Shown piece after piece: positions 7,891 through 16,742 of a DNA stretch of 64,000 nucleotides. The number at the start of each line of letters is the position of its first letter. Position 1 is the stretch's first letter. The notes under the pieces were generated by a model. The model was not told the origin of the DNA. It did not search any database and saw only the letters and a program-made list of their open reading frames with translations. The stretch is from DASWOJ01 sp964242415 (GTDB taxonomy: Bacteria > Pseudomonadota > Alphaproteobacteria > Acetobacterales > Acetobacteraceae): assembly GCA_964242415.1 (NCBI GenBank), contig CAXTAT010000001.1, forward strand, positions 1 through 64,000, read 5' to 3'. A program made the translations under genes and the position numbers.

Positions 7891-9431
7891 GTCGATTCGC
7901 GTTCGAACAAGATAGAAAACACCGTCAGGACCATGATCTGCAGATCAAGGAACACAGACCAGTTATCTATGTAGGCGAGGTCGTGCTCGACCCGCCGCTG
8001 CATCTTGTCAACCGCTTCCGTTTCGCCGCGCAGGCCGTTGACCTGCGCCCAGCCCGTGATGCCGGGCTGCACCCGGTGCCGCCCGAGGTAGTCATCGATC
8101 AGGCCCGAATAAAGCTGGTTGTGGGCGACGGCATGGGGCCGTGGCCCGACCAGCGACATATCGCCACGCAGGACGTTGAAGAGTTGGGGCAGTTCGTCGA
8201 GGCTGGTGCGGCGCAGGATGCGCCCCAGGCGCGTCACCCGCTTGTCATTGCGGGTCGCCTGCGGAACACCAGGCTCCGCATCCCTCCGGTGCACCATCGT
8301 GCGGAACTTCAGGACAGTGATGACATTGTTGTTGAAACCCTGGCGGGCCTGTCGGAACAGCACCGGGCCTGGACTGTCGAGCCTAACCAGCACGGCAATC
8401 AGCAGGAGCACCGGGGTCAGAAACACTGCCGCAACGCTGGCGAGCACTAGGTCCTCGATCCGCTTGAACGTGCTCTTCCATCCTCCGAGCGGGCGGTGGT
8501 GGACGGTGAGCACGGGATGGTCATGCATCAGCCCGGCTTCCCGGATCGGTGCGTGCGCCAAATCCGGCAGCACCGGGCAAAGCCGGACGTTCGCCGGGAT
8601 CGTGCCCAGCAGGCGCAGGATGGCTGGCACGTTGGCCGTCGTCTCGCCGGACACCAGTATGAACACGTCATCAACGCGGAACAGCCCGGCCAGCGTGACG
8701 AGGTCATCCAGCGTTCGGCCCGGGGAGGGGTGGGGGGCGCTGCCCAGGACGGGGCCAGGACTGAACACGCCCAGCAGCCGCACATCGGCGCCGCTCCGCA
8801 TCAGCTTGCGGGCGAAGTCCTGGCCATGGCCGCACAGGTCCACCACCGCCAGGGTGGAGGCAAGCCGGCCCCTGCTGCCCAGCCGCTGCAGCCTGGCCTG
8901 GGCGGCGACGCGCACCAGGACCAGGCCGAACGCGACCGACACGTACCAGGTGACGGCCCAAAGCCGCGAGTACTCCTCCACCGTCTTCGCAAGGTAGCCG
9001 ATGACCACCAGCAGCACGACAACGACGGTCCAGGCCTGGACCACCCGGCCGGCCTGGATGGCGACCCTGTTCCCGGGGCGGAGCGCGTAGGCACCGGACA
9101 GGTACAGGGCATTGATCCCCAGCATGGCGGCAAGGGCCGACGTCACCAGGATCTCGGCCGGGATGGCCTGGAGACCGTGACGGAGCATGAAGGCGGCGAC
9201 CGACAGCCCGAAGATGACGGCCGCGTCACCGATCCCGGTGACCGCCGTGACCACCAGCAGCGGGCTGTGGCCCATGCCGTGCGCCTGGGCGTCGGATTGC
9301 GCCTCGCTCCATGCCAGGGCGGCGGGGGCCGGGGCGTTCGGGGGCGGGGGCGGGTGCCGGGGGGTGGCCAGGCCTCCCGCACGGCTCCCGCCACCCTGCC
9401 TTGACGACCGCCTTAGCGACACAAGGCCCAT
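7884..9431 (-). CDS. Undecaprenyl-phosphate sugar phosphotransferase (EPS initiating enzyme)
   Basis: A 515-residue polyprenyl glycosylphosphotransferase of the WbaP/WcaJ/GumD group. It moves a sugar-1-phosphate, most often glucose, from the UDP-sugar to undecaprenyl phosphate, the first step of repeat-unit assembly. Four to five membrane helices span about residues 60-190, followed by a CoA-binding-like central domain. A further helix (DLVLASVAAVFLTPVLLLIA) leads into the catalytic domain with SPGPVLFRQARQGFNNN, LKFRTMV, TRLGRILRRTSLDELPQL and GDMSLVGPRPHAV. The FNNN segment is common in glucose-specific members. The first 50 residues are Pro/Ala-rich and poorly conserved; Met52 (9278) is an alternative start. 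Confidence 0.93.
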   Translation of the reverse strand: MGLVSLRRSSRQGGGSRAGGLATPRHPPPPPNAPAPAALAWSEAQSDAQAHGMGHSPLLVVTAVTGIGDAAVIFGLSVAAFMLRHGLQAIPAEILVTSALAAMLGINALYLSGAYALRPGNRVAIQAGRVVQAWTVVVVLLVVIGYLAKTVEEYSRLWAVTWYVSVAFGLVLVRVAAQARLQRLGSRGRLASTLAVVDLCGHGQDFARKLMRSGADVRLLGVFSPGPVLGSAPHPSPGRTLDDLVTLAGLFRVDDVFILVSGETTANVPAILRLLGTIPANVRLCPVLPDLAHAPIREAGLMHDHPVLTVHHRPLGGWKSTFKRIEDLVLASVAAVFLTPVLLLIAVLVRLDSPGPVLFRQARQGFNNNVITVLKFRTMVHRRDAEPGVPQATRNDKRVTRLGRILRRTSLDELPQLFNVLRGDMSLVGPRPHAVAHNQLYSGLIDDYLGRHRVQPGITGWAQVNGLRGETEAVDKMQRRVEHDLAYIDNWSVFLDLQIMVLTVFSILFERESTY

Positions 9432-9439
9432 GCTGCCGG

Positions 9440-10330
9440 TCAGGCCGAGGCCGTAGTGACGTCGATGGCCTGCCGCCCGTCTGGGGCCTGCCGCCCGTCT
9501 GGGGCCTGCCGCCCGCCTGGAGGCGGCTTTTGGGCCGGCGCCCTCGGGGGCAGGGCGCCAACTCGGGCGCGCGCCACGGCCCGCATGGCGTCCAATTGGA
9601 CGGGCGTCGCCGTCAGGGCAGCGTCCAGCACATCCAGCGTCTCCGTGGCGGAGAAAGGGTCAAACAGCCATCCGGTTTGGCCGGGCACGACCAGGCTTCG
9701 GACCCCAGGGTTCCGGCTGCTGCCGAGCACCACAAGCCCCGCCGTCATGGCCTCGGCAAGAAAGGGCGGCCAACCGCGGGACAAGTTCGGCAGGACCAGC
9801 AGCCCGCTGCGCCCGAACCGCTCTGCCACCTCGGCAGGGGCGAGCGCACCCGTGAATTCCTGCACCAGGTTGGCCGGCAGCGGCTGCGCCATCAGCACGC
9901 CGCGCAGGCTTCCCTCGCCGATCCAGCACAGCTCCAGGCGCCGGCCCGGGTTGCGCTCGGCCCATGCTGCCGCGCAGAGCAGGAAGTCGGCCACGCCACT
10001 CGACGGCGAAAGCTGGCCGGCATAGGCCACCCGGTGCGCATCCGCTGCAGGCCGCGACGCCGGAAGCCGCGCGAAGCACGACCCGGCGTCCCATGCCGCC
10101 CCATCTTCGGCTCGGCCGTCCTCACAGTCCTGCATCCTGGCCGGGACCGAGCGTATCCGGATAAGCGGGCCACCCTGCAGATGCAGGAGGCGGCGTGCGA
10201 TGGCATGGAGGGACCGAAGGCCGAAGCGCGTGTTGGGCGTGCCCGGATGGAAGGCGCCCAGGGAAGGGCAGGGGTCGGCATCGTGGGCTTGGCGTGGGTC
10301 CTCGTCGCGCGTAGTTGCTTGCGTCACCAT
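9440..10330 (-). CDS. Glycosyltransferase family 4-like protein with shortened N-terminal domain
   Basis: The C-terminal half (residues about 100-255) is a GT-B donor-binding domain resembling that of 14372..15556: YAGQLSPSSGVADFLLCAAA, CWIGEGSL, and RGWPPFLAEAMTAGLVVLGS in place of the usual E-x7-E region. Only about 95 residues precede it, against roughly 180 in normal family 4 enzymes, so most of the acceptor-binding domain is missing. The C-terminus is three PDGRQA hexapeptides encoded by an 18-bp repeat. It may be a decaying or truncated transferase, or may need a partner. It lies nine bases upstream of the initiating transferase gene on the same strand. Confidence 0.65.
   Translation of the reverse strand: MVTQATTRDEDPRQAHDADPCPSLGAFHPGTPNTRFGLRSLHAIARRLLHLQGGPLIRIRSVPARMQDCEDGRAEDGAAWDAGSCFARLPASRPAADAHRVAYAGQLSPSSGVADFLLCAAAWAERNPGRRLELCWIGEGSLRGVLMAQPLPANLVQEFTGALAPAEVAERFGRSGLLVLPNLSRGWPPFLAEAMTAGLVVLGSSRNPGVRSLVVPGQTGWLFDPFSATETLDVLDAALTATPVQLDAMRAVARARVGALPPRAPAQKPPPGGRQAPDGRQAPDGRQAIDVTTASA
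9467..9520 (-). repeat. In-frame 18-bp tandem repeat (3 units) at a protein C-terminus
   Basis: Three copies of GGCCTGCCGCCCGTCTGG, the last with one change, encode PDGRQA hexapeptides at the end of the truncated glycosyltransferase. Confidence 0.85.
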
Positions 10331-10482
10331 TCGTAGCGCCTCGCATGTGTTGCCCGGACCGGGCAGTTCGAAACATCGGAGCCGGAACGATAGGGCTGCG
10401 CCGGTGACGCGATTCTGGCGGCAGCACCCAATGTTCCTTACCGAAACCTAACAGTGCGGCGGGGTGCCGCGACTGGGGCGTG

Positions 10483-10494
10483 AGGGGTACCCCT
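10483..10494. promoter_or_regulatory. Candidate operator: perfect palindrome AGGGGTACCCCT
   Basis: Perfect 12-bp palindrome about 70 bases upstream of the flippase start, in the divergent space between the truncated glycosyltransferase and the flippase. It shares GGGGTA with elements near 3571, 16668 and 20020. An imperfect relative (GGGAGTACCTCT) lies near 12074, upstream of the autokinase. Confidence 0.35.
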
Positions 10495-10561
10495 TCGGTT
10501 TGGGACCAGTAGGCCGCCTCCTGTTCGGTCCACCCCGTAATGCCGTTCGACAAATGCGGCC

Positions 10562-12013
10562 GTGCGCCCCTACGACGAACACCAAGGTGGCCGAGCAGGA
10601 ACTTCGTTGGACGATGTAACAGGGGCGGCTGTGGGCGACCTTGGAGCGGCGTCGCCTGCGGTTGTGCCCAACAGGCTCGCCAAGGCCGTCCGGGCATCTG
10701 CGCGCCGCCTGGGTCCGCTGGTCTTCTACGCCGCCATGCCGGCGCTGAGTGCGGTGAACGCGGGCGTCGGTCTGTTGCTGCCGCTGCTGCTCGAACCCGT
10801 GGAGTTCGGCCGCTACGCCGTCGTCGTCACCCTGTTCCAGTATGGCCTGATCTTCGACCTTGGCCTGTCGCAACTGACCGACCGGCGGGCGCCGCTCCTG
10901 CTTGGGAGCGGCCAGCACGAGGCATTGGTGCGCTTCCGGAATCACGTCCTCTGGACGCGCCTCTACCTGGCGGCGGTTCTGCTTGCCGCCGGTGCCGCGG
11001 CGTTCCTGGCGGTGCAGGGCTGGGCGGTGCAGGGCGGCAGGGACTTTCCTGCAGGGGCCGGTTTCCTGTCGCTTGCAGCAGGCGTGTTCTTCATGCTGGT
11101 GCTGGGGCCGGCATCGTTCCTCCGTGCGACCTCGGACCGGCGCGGCTTCGGCCGGATCAACATCGCCGTCATGTTGATCCTGGCGGTTGCCCGGCCGGTG
11201 GGTGTCCTGCTTGGCGGCATCGTCGGCTGCTTCGCGCTGCTCGGGGCTGCTTACGCCGTGCTTGCGGTCCGGGTGCAGGCGGCGATGCCGGTGTCACGAG
11301 CCGGCCGGCCCGCCCTGTTGGACGCGGCCAAGCTGCTGCTGCAGGGCTTTCCGCTGTTCCTCACCTCGTTCATCTGGGCGTTCTACATGACCGCGAACCG
11401 CTGGGTCGTGTCCGGCCTCGCCAACGACCTGGACGTGGGGCACTTTGCGTTCGGGTCGAACGTCGTGACCCTGACCGTCGGCGCCATCGGGGGGCTGGCG
11501 CAGTTCTACTACCCTCGGATCGTCACCCAGTGCGCGGCGGAGGGGCCGTTTGCCGTTTCGGCCCGGATCAGGCGCGATTTCTGCATCATGGCGGTCGCGA
11601 TGGGCCTGCCGACCGTTGTAGGCATCCTGGCCGGTCCCGCCTTGATCGCCGCGTTCTACCCCAAGTTCATGGCCTCGGCCGCCGTCGTCCAGATCCTGCT
11701 GCTCGCCGTGCCTAGCCTGGTCGTCGCGTCCTGGCTCATGCCCGTGGCGCTGTCCACCGCCAACCGTCCCTGGGTGGAGGGGCTTGTGGTCTATCCCGTG
11801 GCCCTGGCCGTGTTGCTCGCTGTGACGCGCATGGGATTTGGCCTGGACGGCATCCGTGGCGCCGCCTTCGGCCTGGTGGCCAGTGCGGCGCCGCTCCTGG
11901 TGCTGCAGCTATGGACCTTGCGCCTGGCCCGCCTGCTGACATGGGGCGACGCCGCGGCCATCTTGGCCACGACCGCCGCCGTGACCGCGGTCGCCGCGGC
12001 GCTGCCCGCCTGA
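10562..12013 (+). CDS. Wzx-type lipid-linked oligosaccharide flippase
   Basis: A 483-residue integral membrane protein with about 12 predicted helices, of the polysaccharide-transport (PST/MATE-like) superfamily. The first helix is preceded by about 45 hydrophilic residues and carries a typical LLLPLLLEPVEFGRYAVVVT segment; DLGLSQLTDRRAPLLLG follows. Later helices include FPLFLTSFIWAFYMTANRWV. Such proteins turn lipid-linked EPS repeat units from the inner to the outer face of the cytoplasmic membrane. The GTG at 10562 is the longest-frame start; a later start within the hydrophilic leader is possible. It begins the plus-strand series that continues with the autokinase. Confidence 0.85.
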   Translation: MRPYDEHQGGRAGTSLDDVTGAAVGDLGAASPAVVPNRLAKAVRASARRLGPLVFYAAMPALSAVNAGVGLLLPLLLEPVEFGRYAVVVTLFQYGLIFDLGLSQLTDRRAPLLLGSGQHEALVRFRNHVLWTRLYLAAVLLAAGAAAFLAVQGWAVQGGRDFPAGAGFLSLAAGVFFMLVLGPASFLRATSDRRGFGRINIAVMLILAVARPVGVLLGGIVGCFALLGAAYAVLAVRVQAAMPVSRAGRPALLDAAKLLLQGFPLFLTSFIWAFYMTANRWVVSGLANDLDVGHFAFGSNVVTLTVGAIGGLAQFYYPRIVTQCAAEGPFAVSARIRRDFCIMAVAMGLPTVVGILAGPALIAAFYPKFMASAAVVQILLLAVPSLVVASWLMPVALSTANRPWVEGLVVYPVALAVLLAVTRMGFGLDGIRGAAFGLVASAAPLLVLQLWTLRLARLLTWGDAAAILATTAAVTAVAAALPA

Positions 12014-12219
12014 ACGCAAGCTGCCTGAAAGCAAGCCGCGTAAAGCAGGCAGGGCCTGCTCGGCTCCCGGGGGAGTACCTCTCCTGAGACTTGGGAATTG
12101 CGGCGTGCGGATGGTAGCAACCTCCCTGCCGTAGCGCGGACTATGCCGAAACGACCGGCAGCGGGCGGCAGAAGACCTCATGGTCATCCGTAGGCGGCAA
12201 CCTAGGAGCAGTTGACGTC

Positions 12220-14307
12220 ATGTCGTTCGACTACAACAGCGTCGCGTTTCCGCGCCCGCCCGGCGCCTCTGTTCCCCTGCGGCCGGCCCTGGCCCAGCCC
12301 GCCCTGAAGCTCCGCGCCATCGGGGAGATGCTGCGCCGGCGCAGCAAGCTGATCGTGCTGGTCACGACGGCGCTCACGGCGGTCGCCTTGGCCGGGGTGA
12401 CCCGCATCACGCCCCGCTACACCGCGCAGGCGGACCTGATGATCAGCCCCAGGCAGCAGCAGGTCGTTGACCTGAAAGCCGTCCTGGCCGGCCTGTCCGG
12501 CGACAGCGAGGTGGTCGAGAGCGAAGTCCAGGTTCTCCGCTCGCGCGAGATTGCCCGGAGCGTCGTCCAGCGCCTCGACCTGGACAAAAGCCCGGAGTTC
12601 AACCCGGCGCTGGCCGCGCCTGGCCTTGGCACCAGGGTCAAATCCTTCCTGGGCGCCCAGGCACGGACGCTGGAAGCCATGCTGCCCCGGTCGTTGCTAG
12701 GCCCGCCCCAGCATGAGGCCGCGGAGCTCGACCCTGCCTTGAGCGCCAAGGCGGACCCCCTGTCAGTTCCGGTGGACGCTTTCCTGCGCCGGCTCGGCGT
12801 CACGCCCAAGGGCCATTCCCGGGTGATCGGCGTGACATTCGACAGCGCCGACCCGGTTCTGGCCGCAAAGGCCGCCAACGCGGCCGTTGACGCCTATATC
12901 GCAGCCCAGGTGATGGCGAAGCGGGACGCCACCATCGGCGCCCACAAGTGGCTGAACGAGCGCGTGGCGGAATTGCGGGAGCAGATCCTGACCGACGGTG
13001 CGGCAGTCGAGGCGTTCCGCAGGCGCGCCGGGATGACGCAGGGCCGGAGCGGCGCGCTGGTTTCCGAGCAGGTGACGGAGGTCGGCGAGCAGGTCATCAG
13101 GGCCAAAGCCGCAGTTGCCGAGATGGAGGGGCGGCTGAACGCCGTCAGCGGGGGTGGCCGCCTGCGCGCGCAGGGACTGGAGCAGGCCGCCCAGGCCGCC
13201 CGCGACCGCTTGGGATCGCTGCAAACCCTGTTCAGCCAGTTGCAGGAGCAATCCTACCGCGGCAGCGACAGCGATGTGGAGCTACGCGCCCTGCAGCACG
13301 ACGCCGACGCCGACCGCGCCCTGTACGACCGGCTGCTGACCCGGCTCAAGGAGACCAGCATCGAAAGCGGCCTGCAGTTGCCGGACGCCCAGGTGCTGTC
13401 CCGCGCGGAAGCGCCGGCCGAGCCGGCCTTCCCGAAGCTCTCGGTCATCATCCCCATCGTCATCGTCGCAAGCTGCCTGTTCGCGGCACTTCTGGTAGTG
13501 CTGCTCGAAAGCCTGGACCGCGGCTTCTCGACCCTGGACCAGGTCGAGCTGGCGCTGGGCATCCCGGCGATCAGCGTGGTGCCGCTGCTGCGCCGGCGCT
13601 TCCGCAGGCAACTGACCCCGGAAGCCTGGGTGACGCAGCATCCGGAGTCCAACTTCGGCGAGATGATCCGCGGCCTGAACACCAGCCTCGCGCTGTCCAG
13701 CCTGGAGCGGGCGCCCAAGGTGATCATGGTGGCCTCCGCGCTGCCGGGCGAGGGCAAGTCCTCCATCGTGCTGGCATGGGCCAGGATGATGGCCGGAGAC
13801 GGCAAACGGGTGATCATCGTGGACTGCGACCTGCGGCGTGGCCGCTTGCACCGCATTTGCGGGGTGTCGAGGAACTCCGGGCTGTCCGACATGCTGACCG
13901 GCAAGGCCAGCATCGTCGATGTCATCCACAAGGACGGGCTTTCAAGCGCCTGCGTCATAACGGCCGGAACCCCCAACCTGATGGCGCCGGACCTGATCGG
14001 TTCGGAGACGATGCGCAAGACGCTGGCGGCACTGAGCGAATGCTTCGACCTCATCCTGCTCGACACTGCCCCGCTGCTGGCCGCCTCCGAGACCCGCAGC
14101 CTCTGCCGCCTGGCGGACAAGACCGTGCTGGTCGTGCGCTGGCAGGACACCACACGGCTGGACGTGGTGTCCGGCCTGCGGCTGCTGCTTGGGGCCGGGG
14201 CGAACATGGCGGGCTGCGTCCTCTCGATGGTCAACGTGGACCGGTATTCGCGGTATGGGAGCCGCGGCACCTACGGACGAAAAGCCGGACTCTACCTCAG
14301 CCGGTGA
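12220..14307 (+). CDS. Polysaccharide co-polymerase and tyrosine autokinase (Wzc/ExoP/GumC-like)
   Basis: A 695-residue protein in one piece. It has an N-terminal Wzz domain with helices near residues 43-65 and 410-430, a coiled-coil periplasmic section, then a cytoplasmic BY-kinase domain. Kinase marks are the Walker A ALPGEGKSSIVLAWA near residue 508, Walker A' VIIVDCDLRRGR near 530 and Walker B DLILLDTAP near 610. The C-terminus carries a tyrosine cluster (DRYSRYGSRGTYGRKAGLYL), the site of autophosphorylation in this family. It sets EPS chain length and couples polymerisation to the export lipoprotein 3628..4821. An AGGAG site lies 11 bases before the ATG, and the 206-base space upstream contains a GGGAGTACCTCT element. 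Confidence 0.93.
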   Translation: MSFDYNSVAFPRPPGASVPLRPALAQPALKLRAIGEMLRRRSKLIVLVTTALTAVALAGVTRITPRYTAQADLMISPRQQQVVDLKAVLAGLSGDSEVVESEVQVLRSREIARSVVQRLDLDKSPEFNPALAAPGLGTRVKSFLGAQARTLEAMLPRSLLGPPQHEAAELDPALSAKADPLSVPVDAFLRRLGVTPKGHSRVIGVTFDSADPVLAAKAANAAVDAYIAAQVMAKRDATIGAHKWLNERVAELREQILTDGAAVEAFRRRAGMTQGRSGALVSEQVTEVGEQVIRAKAAVAEMEGRLNAVSGGGRLRAQGLEQAAQAARDRLGSLQTLFSQLQEQSYRGSDSDVELRALQHDADADRALYDRLLTRLKETSIESGLQLPDAQVLSRAEAPAEPAFPKLSVIIPIVIVASCLFAALLVVLLESLDRGFSTLDQVELALGIPAISVVPLLRRRFRRQLTPEAWVTQHPESNFGEMIRGLNTSLALSSLERAPKVIMVASALPGEGKSSIVLAWARMMAGDGKRVIIVDCDLRRGRLHRICGVSRNSGLSDMLTGKASIVDVIHKDGLSSACVITAGTPNLMAPDLIGSETMRKTLAALSECFDLILLDTAPLLAASETRSLCRLADKTVLVVRWQDTTRLDVVSGLRLLLGAGANMAGCVLSMVNVDRYSRYGSRGTYGRKAGLYLSR

Positions 14308-14371
14308 TGTCGCCGGCGACGATGCCAAAGACGACGGTGCCCAAGATGGCGGCCCCACTATGAAAGGCTGA

Positions 14372-15556
14372 ATGCCTATGCGCGTTGCGTTGCTGATGAA
14401 CTTCGTCGCACCCTACCGTGTGCCGCTGTTCGAGCGGTTACGGGACTTGGTCGGCGAGCTTCGGGTCATGATCTCGACGCCAATGGAGAGCGACCGGGCG
14501 TGGGTTCCAGACTGGGGCAGCCTGGACGTCGTCGTGCAGCGCAACGTGACGCTGCGCCCCACCGTCACCGATGTGTTCGGCTTCCGCCGCAACCTGCAGG
14601 TCCATTTCCCCTACGACACCCTGCCGCGGCTGTTGCGCTACCGTCCGGACGTGGTGATCTCTGCCGAGCTTGGCCCGCGCACGCTGCAGGCGCTGGCCTA
14701 CAAGATGCTGCGGCCGCGCACCCCGCTGGTGGTCTGGTGCCTGCTGTCCGAACACAGCGAGCGCGGATGGGGACGTATCCGCCGGACGGCGCGCCGGGCG
14801 ATCATGCACTGGGCCGATGCCGTGCTGGTCAATGGCGAAAGCGGCGCACGCTACATCGCGCGCTTCGGGGTGCCGGACGGGCGCATCATCCGCATCAACC
14901 AGCCGGTCGAGGTCGCCCGCTTCGCCGCTGCCCCGCGCACCCGGCCGGACGGCGCCGTGGAACGCCTGCTCCACGTTGGCTTCCTGACGGAGCGCAAGGG
15001 CGTCGTGCCGTTCGCCGAGCGCCTGATCCGGTGGGCGCGGCGCAACCCGTCGCGGACCCTTGAAATCTGGTGGCTGGGCGACGGCGACCGGCGGCATGCC
15101 TTGGAGGGGCTGGCGTGGCCGGACAATCTGCGGCCGGTTTTCCTGGGCAACAAGCCCTATGAGGAGGTGCCCGGCATCTACGCGGAATGCGACCTGCTGG
15201 TGTTCCCGACGCTGCTGGATGAGTGGGGCCTGGTCGTGAACGAGGCGATGGCGGCCGGGCTGCCCGTGCTGGGCAGCATCTACAGCCAGGCGGTCGAGGA
15301 GCTGGTCTCCGAGGGTGAAACCGGATGGGTGTTCGACCCGCTGGACGATGCATCGGCGGAGCCGGCGCTGGACCGGGCGCTTTCGGCGCCGCCGGCGCTG
15401 CTGGCGGAGATGCGGACGCAGGCGCGGAGGCGGATCGCCGGCCTGACGCCGGACACCGCAGCCCGGCGGATCGCCGATGCCATGCGCACGCTGACCGGAA
15501 CCAGGCAGCGTGAACGGGTGGGCCGAGGCGGCGGCGCCTTGGAAGTCCAACCGTGA
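14372..15556 (+). CDS. GT4 family glycosyltransferase
   Basis: A 394-residue GT-B enzyme with both halves present. The N-terminal domain begins RVALLMNFVAPYRVPLFERL. The C-terminal donor domain has LLHVGFLTERKGVVPFAERL, WWLGDGDRRHAL and the E-x7-E region DEWGLVVNEAMAAGLPVL, typical of retaining family 4 enzymes using nucleotide sugars. It probably adds an inner sugar of the EPS repeat unit on the cytoplasmic face. The next gene starts inside its stop codon (GTGA overlap), so the two are translationally coupled. Donor and linkage cannot be deduced. Confidence 0.92.
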   Translation: MPMRVALLMNFVAPYRVPLFERLRDLVGELRVMISTPMESDRAWVPDWGSLDVVVQRNVTLRPTVTDVFGFRRNLQVHFPYDTLPRLLRYRPDVVISAELGPRTLQALAYKMLRPRTPLVVWCLLSEHSERGWGRIRRTARRAIMHWADAVLVNGESGARYIARFGVPDGRIIRINQPVEVARFAAAPRTRPDGAVERLLHVGFLTERKGVVPFAERLIRWARRNPSRTLEIWWLGDGDRRHALEGLAWPDNLRPVFLGNKPYEEVPGIYAECDLLVFPTLLDEWGLVVNEAMAAGLPVLGSIYSQAVEELVSEGETGWVFDPLDDASAEPALDRALSAPPALLAEMRTQARRRIAGLTPDTAARRIADAMRTLTGTRQRERVGRGGGALEVQP

Positions 15557-16623
15557 GCCGCAACTTCGGCCATCGCCCGACGATTGAGCTTGAGCCGATA
15601 AGCAGAGGTGGCGCTTGGGCCTTGCGGGATTTGGCGCCTGAGCGGCCCAACCCGTCCCGAGGCGGCAGCGTGTTGAAGCTGCTGCTGGCCGCCCTTGCCG
15701 GCGCGGGTGTTGCTGCGGTCACGCTGTGCGTCGTCCTGCCCAGCCTGTCGCAGCCAAGCTGGGGCCAGACGTCGCCCTGGCGCCGCCTTGCATCACGGGA
15801 AGCACTGCCGTTGCTGGACGCGGTGGCTGTGGGCTCGGAAACCGGGATGCCGTTGTACGCCTGCCGGGCTGTCTATGCCGGCGGAATGCTGGTCGGCCGC
15901 TACCGCAGCGATTTCGGCGGCTGCCATATCGGCTATGACGGCAAGGAGGTCGAGGTCGCGCCGTTCGAGGTGCTCAGCCCGTCCTGGGCAGACGCCGCCG
16001 AAGGGCCGTTGACGGGCGCCCTGATAGGGGGCGAGGTAGCGGACAGCCCCCCTGGCAAGCCCTTCGCGTCCCATACGGTGTCGCCATGCCGCGTCAGCTA
16101 CCAGGGTGGCGTGCATCCGGGGTCCTGGATGGCGTTCGGCAAGACTTGCAGCTTCGGGTTCGGTGGGCGGGCCATCGCGTCGGAGAACTTCTCGGTCCTG
16201 CCATCGGCGCCGTGGATGACCTGGAGCATCGGCGTGCCGCTTGCGTTGTCCGAGGAGGCCGTCATCGGCGGCCAGGAAGGGGGGGAGCCATTCTTCATCT
16301 GCCGCGCCCCGACCGATCGGGGCACGCTGGTGGGCAAGGTGAAGGCATCCTCGCCCGGGTGCAGCGTGCCGCACGACGGGCAGGAGCAGGTGGAAAGCCG
16401 GTTCGAGCTGCTGGTGCCGCATTGGCGGGTCAGCAGCGGCGGCGCGGTGCCGGTGGGCGCCGTCGCCGGCGGGCGCGAGGGGGCCAACCTCCAGTATCTT
16501 TGCCGCGGGCACAGCCGGAACACCATGCAGCCCGGCCGCGTCAGCGACGGCCTGCCCGGCTGCCGCGTGGGGATGCAGGGCAAGGAGACCGTGCTGCAGG
16601 ATTACGAGGTGCTATCCCAGTGA
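15553..16623 (+). CDS. Membrane-anchored protein with four DM9/DUF3421-like repeats
   Basis: A 356-residue protein: about 40 cytoplasmic residues, one membrane helix (LKLLLAALAGAGVAAVTLCV, residues 41-63), then four repeats of about 70 residues (roughly 75-142, 143-216, 217-288, 289-355). Three repeats follow GGE...PLYxCRAxYxGG-LVG...GCxVxYxGKE...FEVL and keep a Cys pair (103/124, 250/270, 317/337); the second is more divergent. This is the DM9 pattern (Pfam DUF3421). Animal DM9 proteins such as oyster CGL1 bind mannose, so a periplasmic sugar-binding role is inferred. It overlaps the upstream glycosyltransferase gene by four bases and lies within the EPS operon, which supports a role with the polymer. 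No catalytic motif is seen. Confidence 0.75.
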   Translation: MSRNFGHRPTIELEPISRGGAWALRDLAPERPNPSRGGSVLKLLLAALAGAGVAAVTLCVVLPSLSQPSWGQTSPWRRLASREALPLLDAVAVGSETGMPLYACRAVYAGGMLVGRYRSDFGGCHIGYDGKEVEVAPFEVLSPSWADAAEGPLTGALIGGEVADSPPGKPFASHTVSPCRVSYQGGVHPGSWMAFGKTCSFGFGGRAIASENFSVLPSAPWMTWSIGVPLALSEEAVIGGQEGGEPFFICRAPTDRGTLVGKVKASSPGCSVPHDGQEQVESRFELLVPHWRVSSGGAVPVGAVAGGREGANLQYLCRGHSRNTMQPGRVSDGLPGCRVGMQGKETVLQDYEVLSQ

Positions 16624-16742
16624 TGGCGGAGACGTCAGGGCGAGCGTAGCAGCCAGCGGCCGGGATTACCCCTTTTCCGCCTTTGTGCCCGTGCCCCTCG
16701 TTACGACTATGCTTCAAAGTGGTGGAAAACCTGGAGGTTGGG

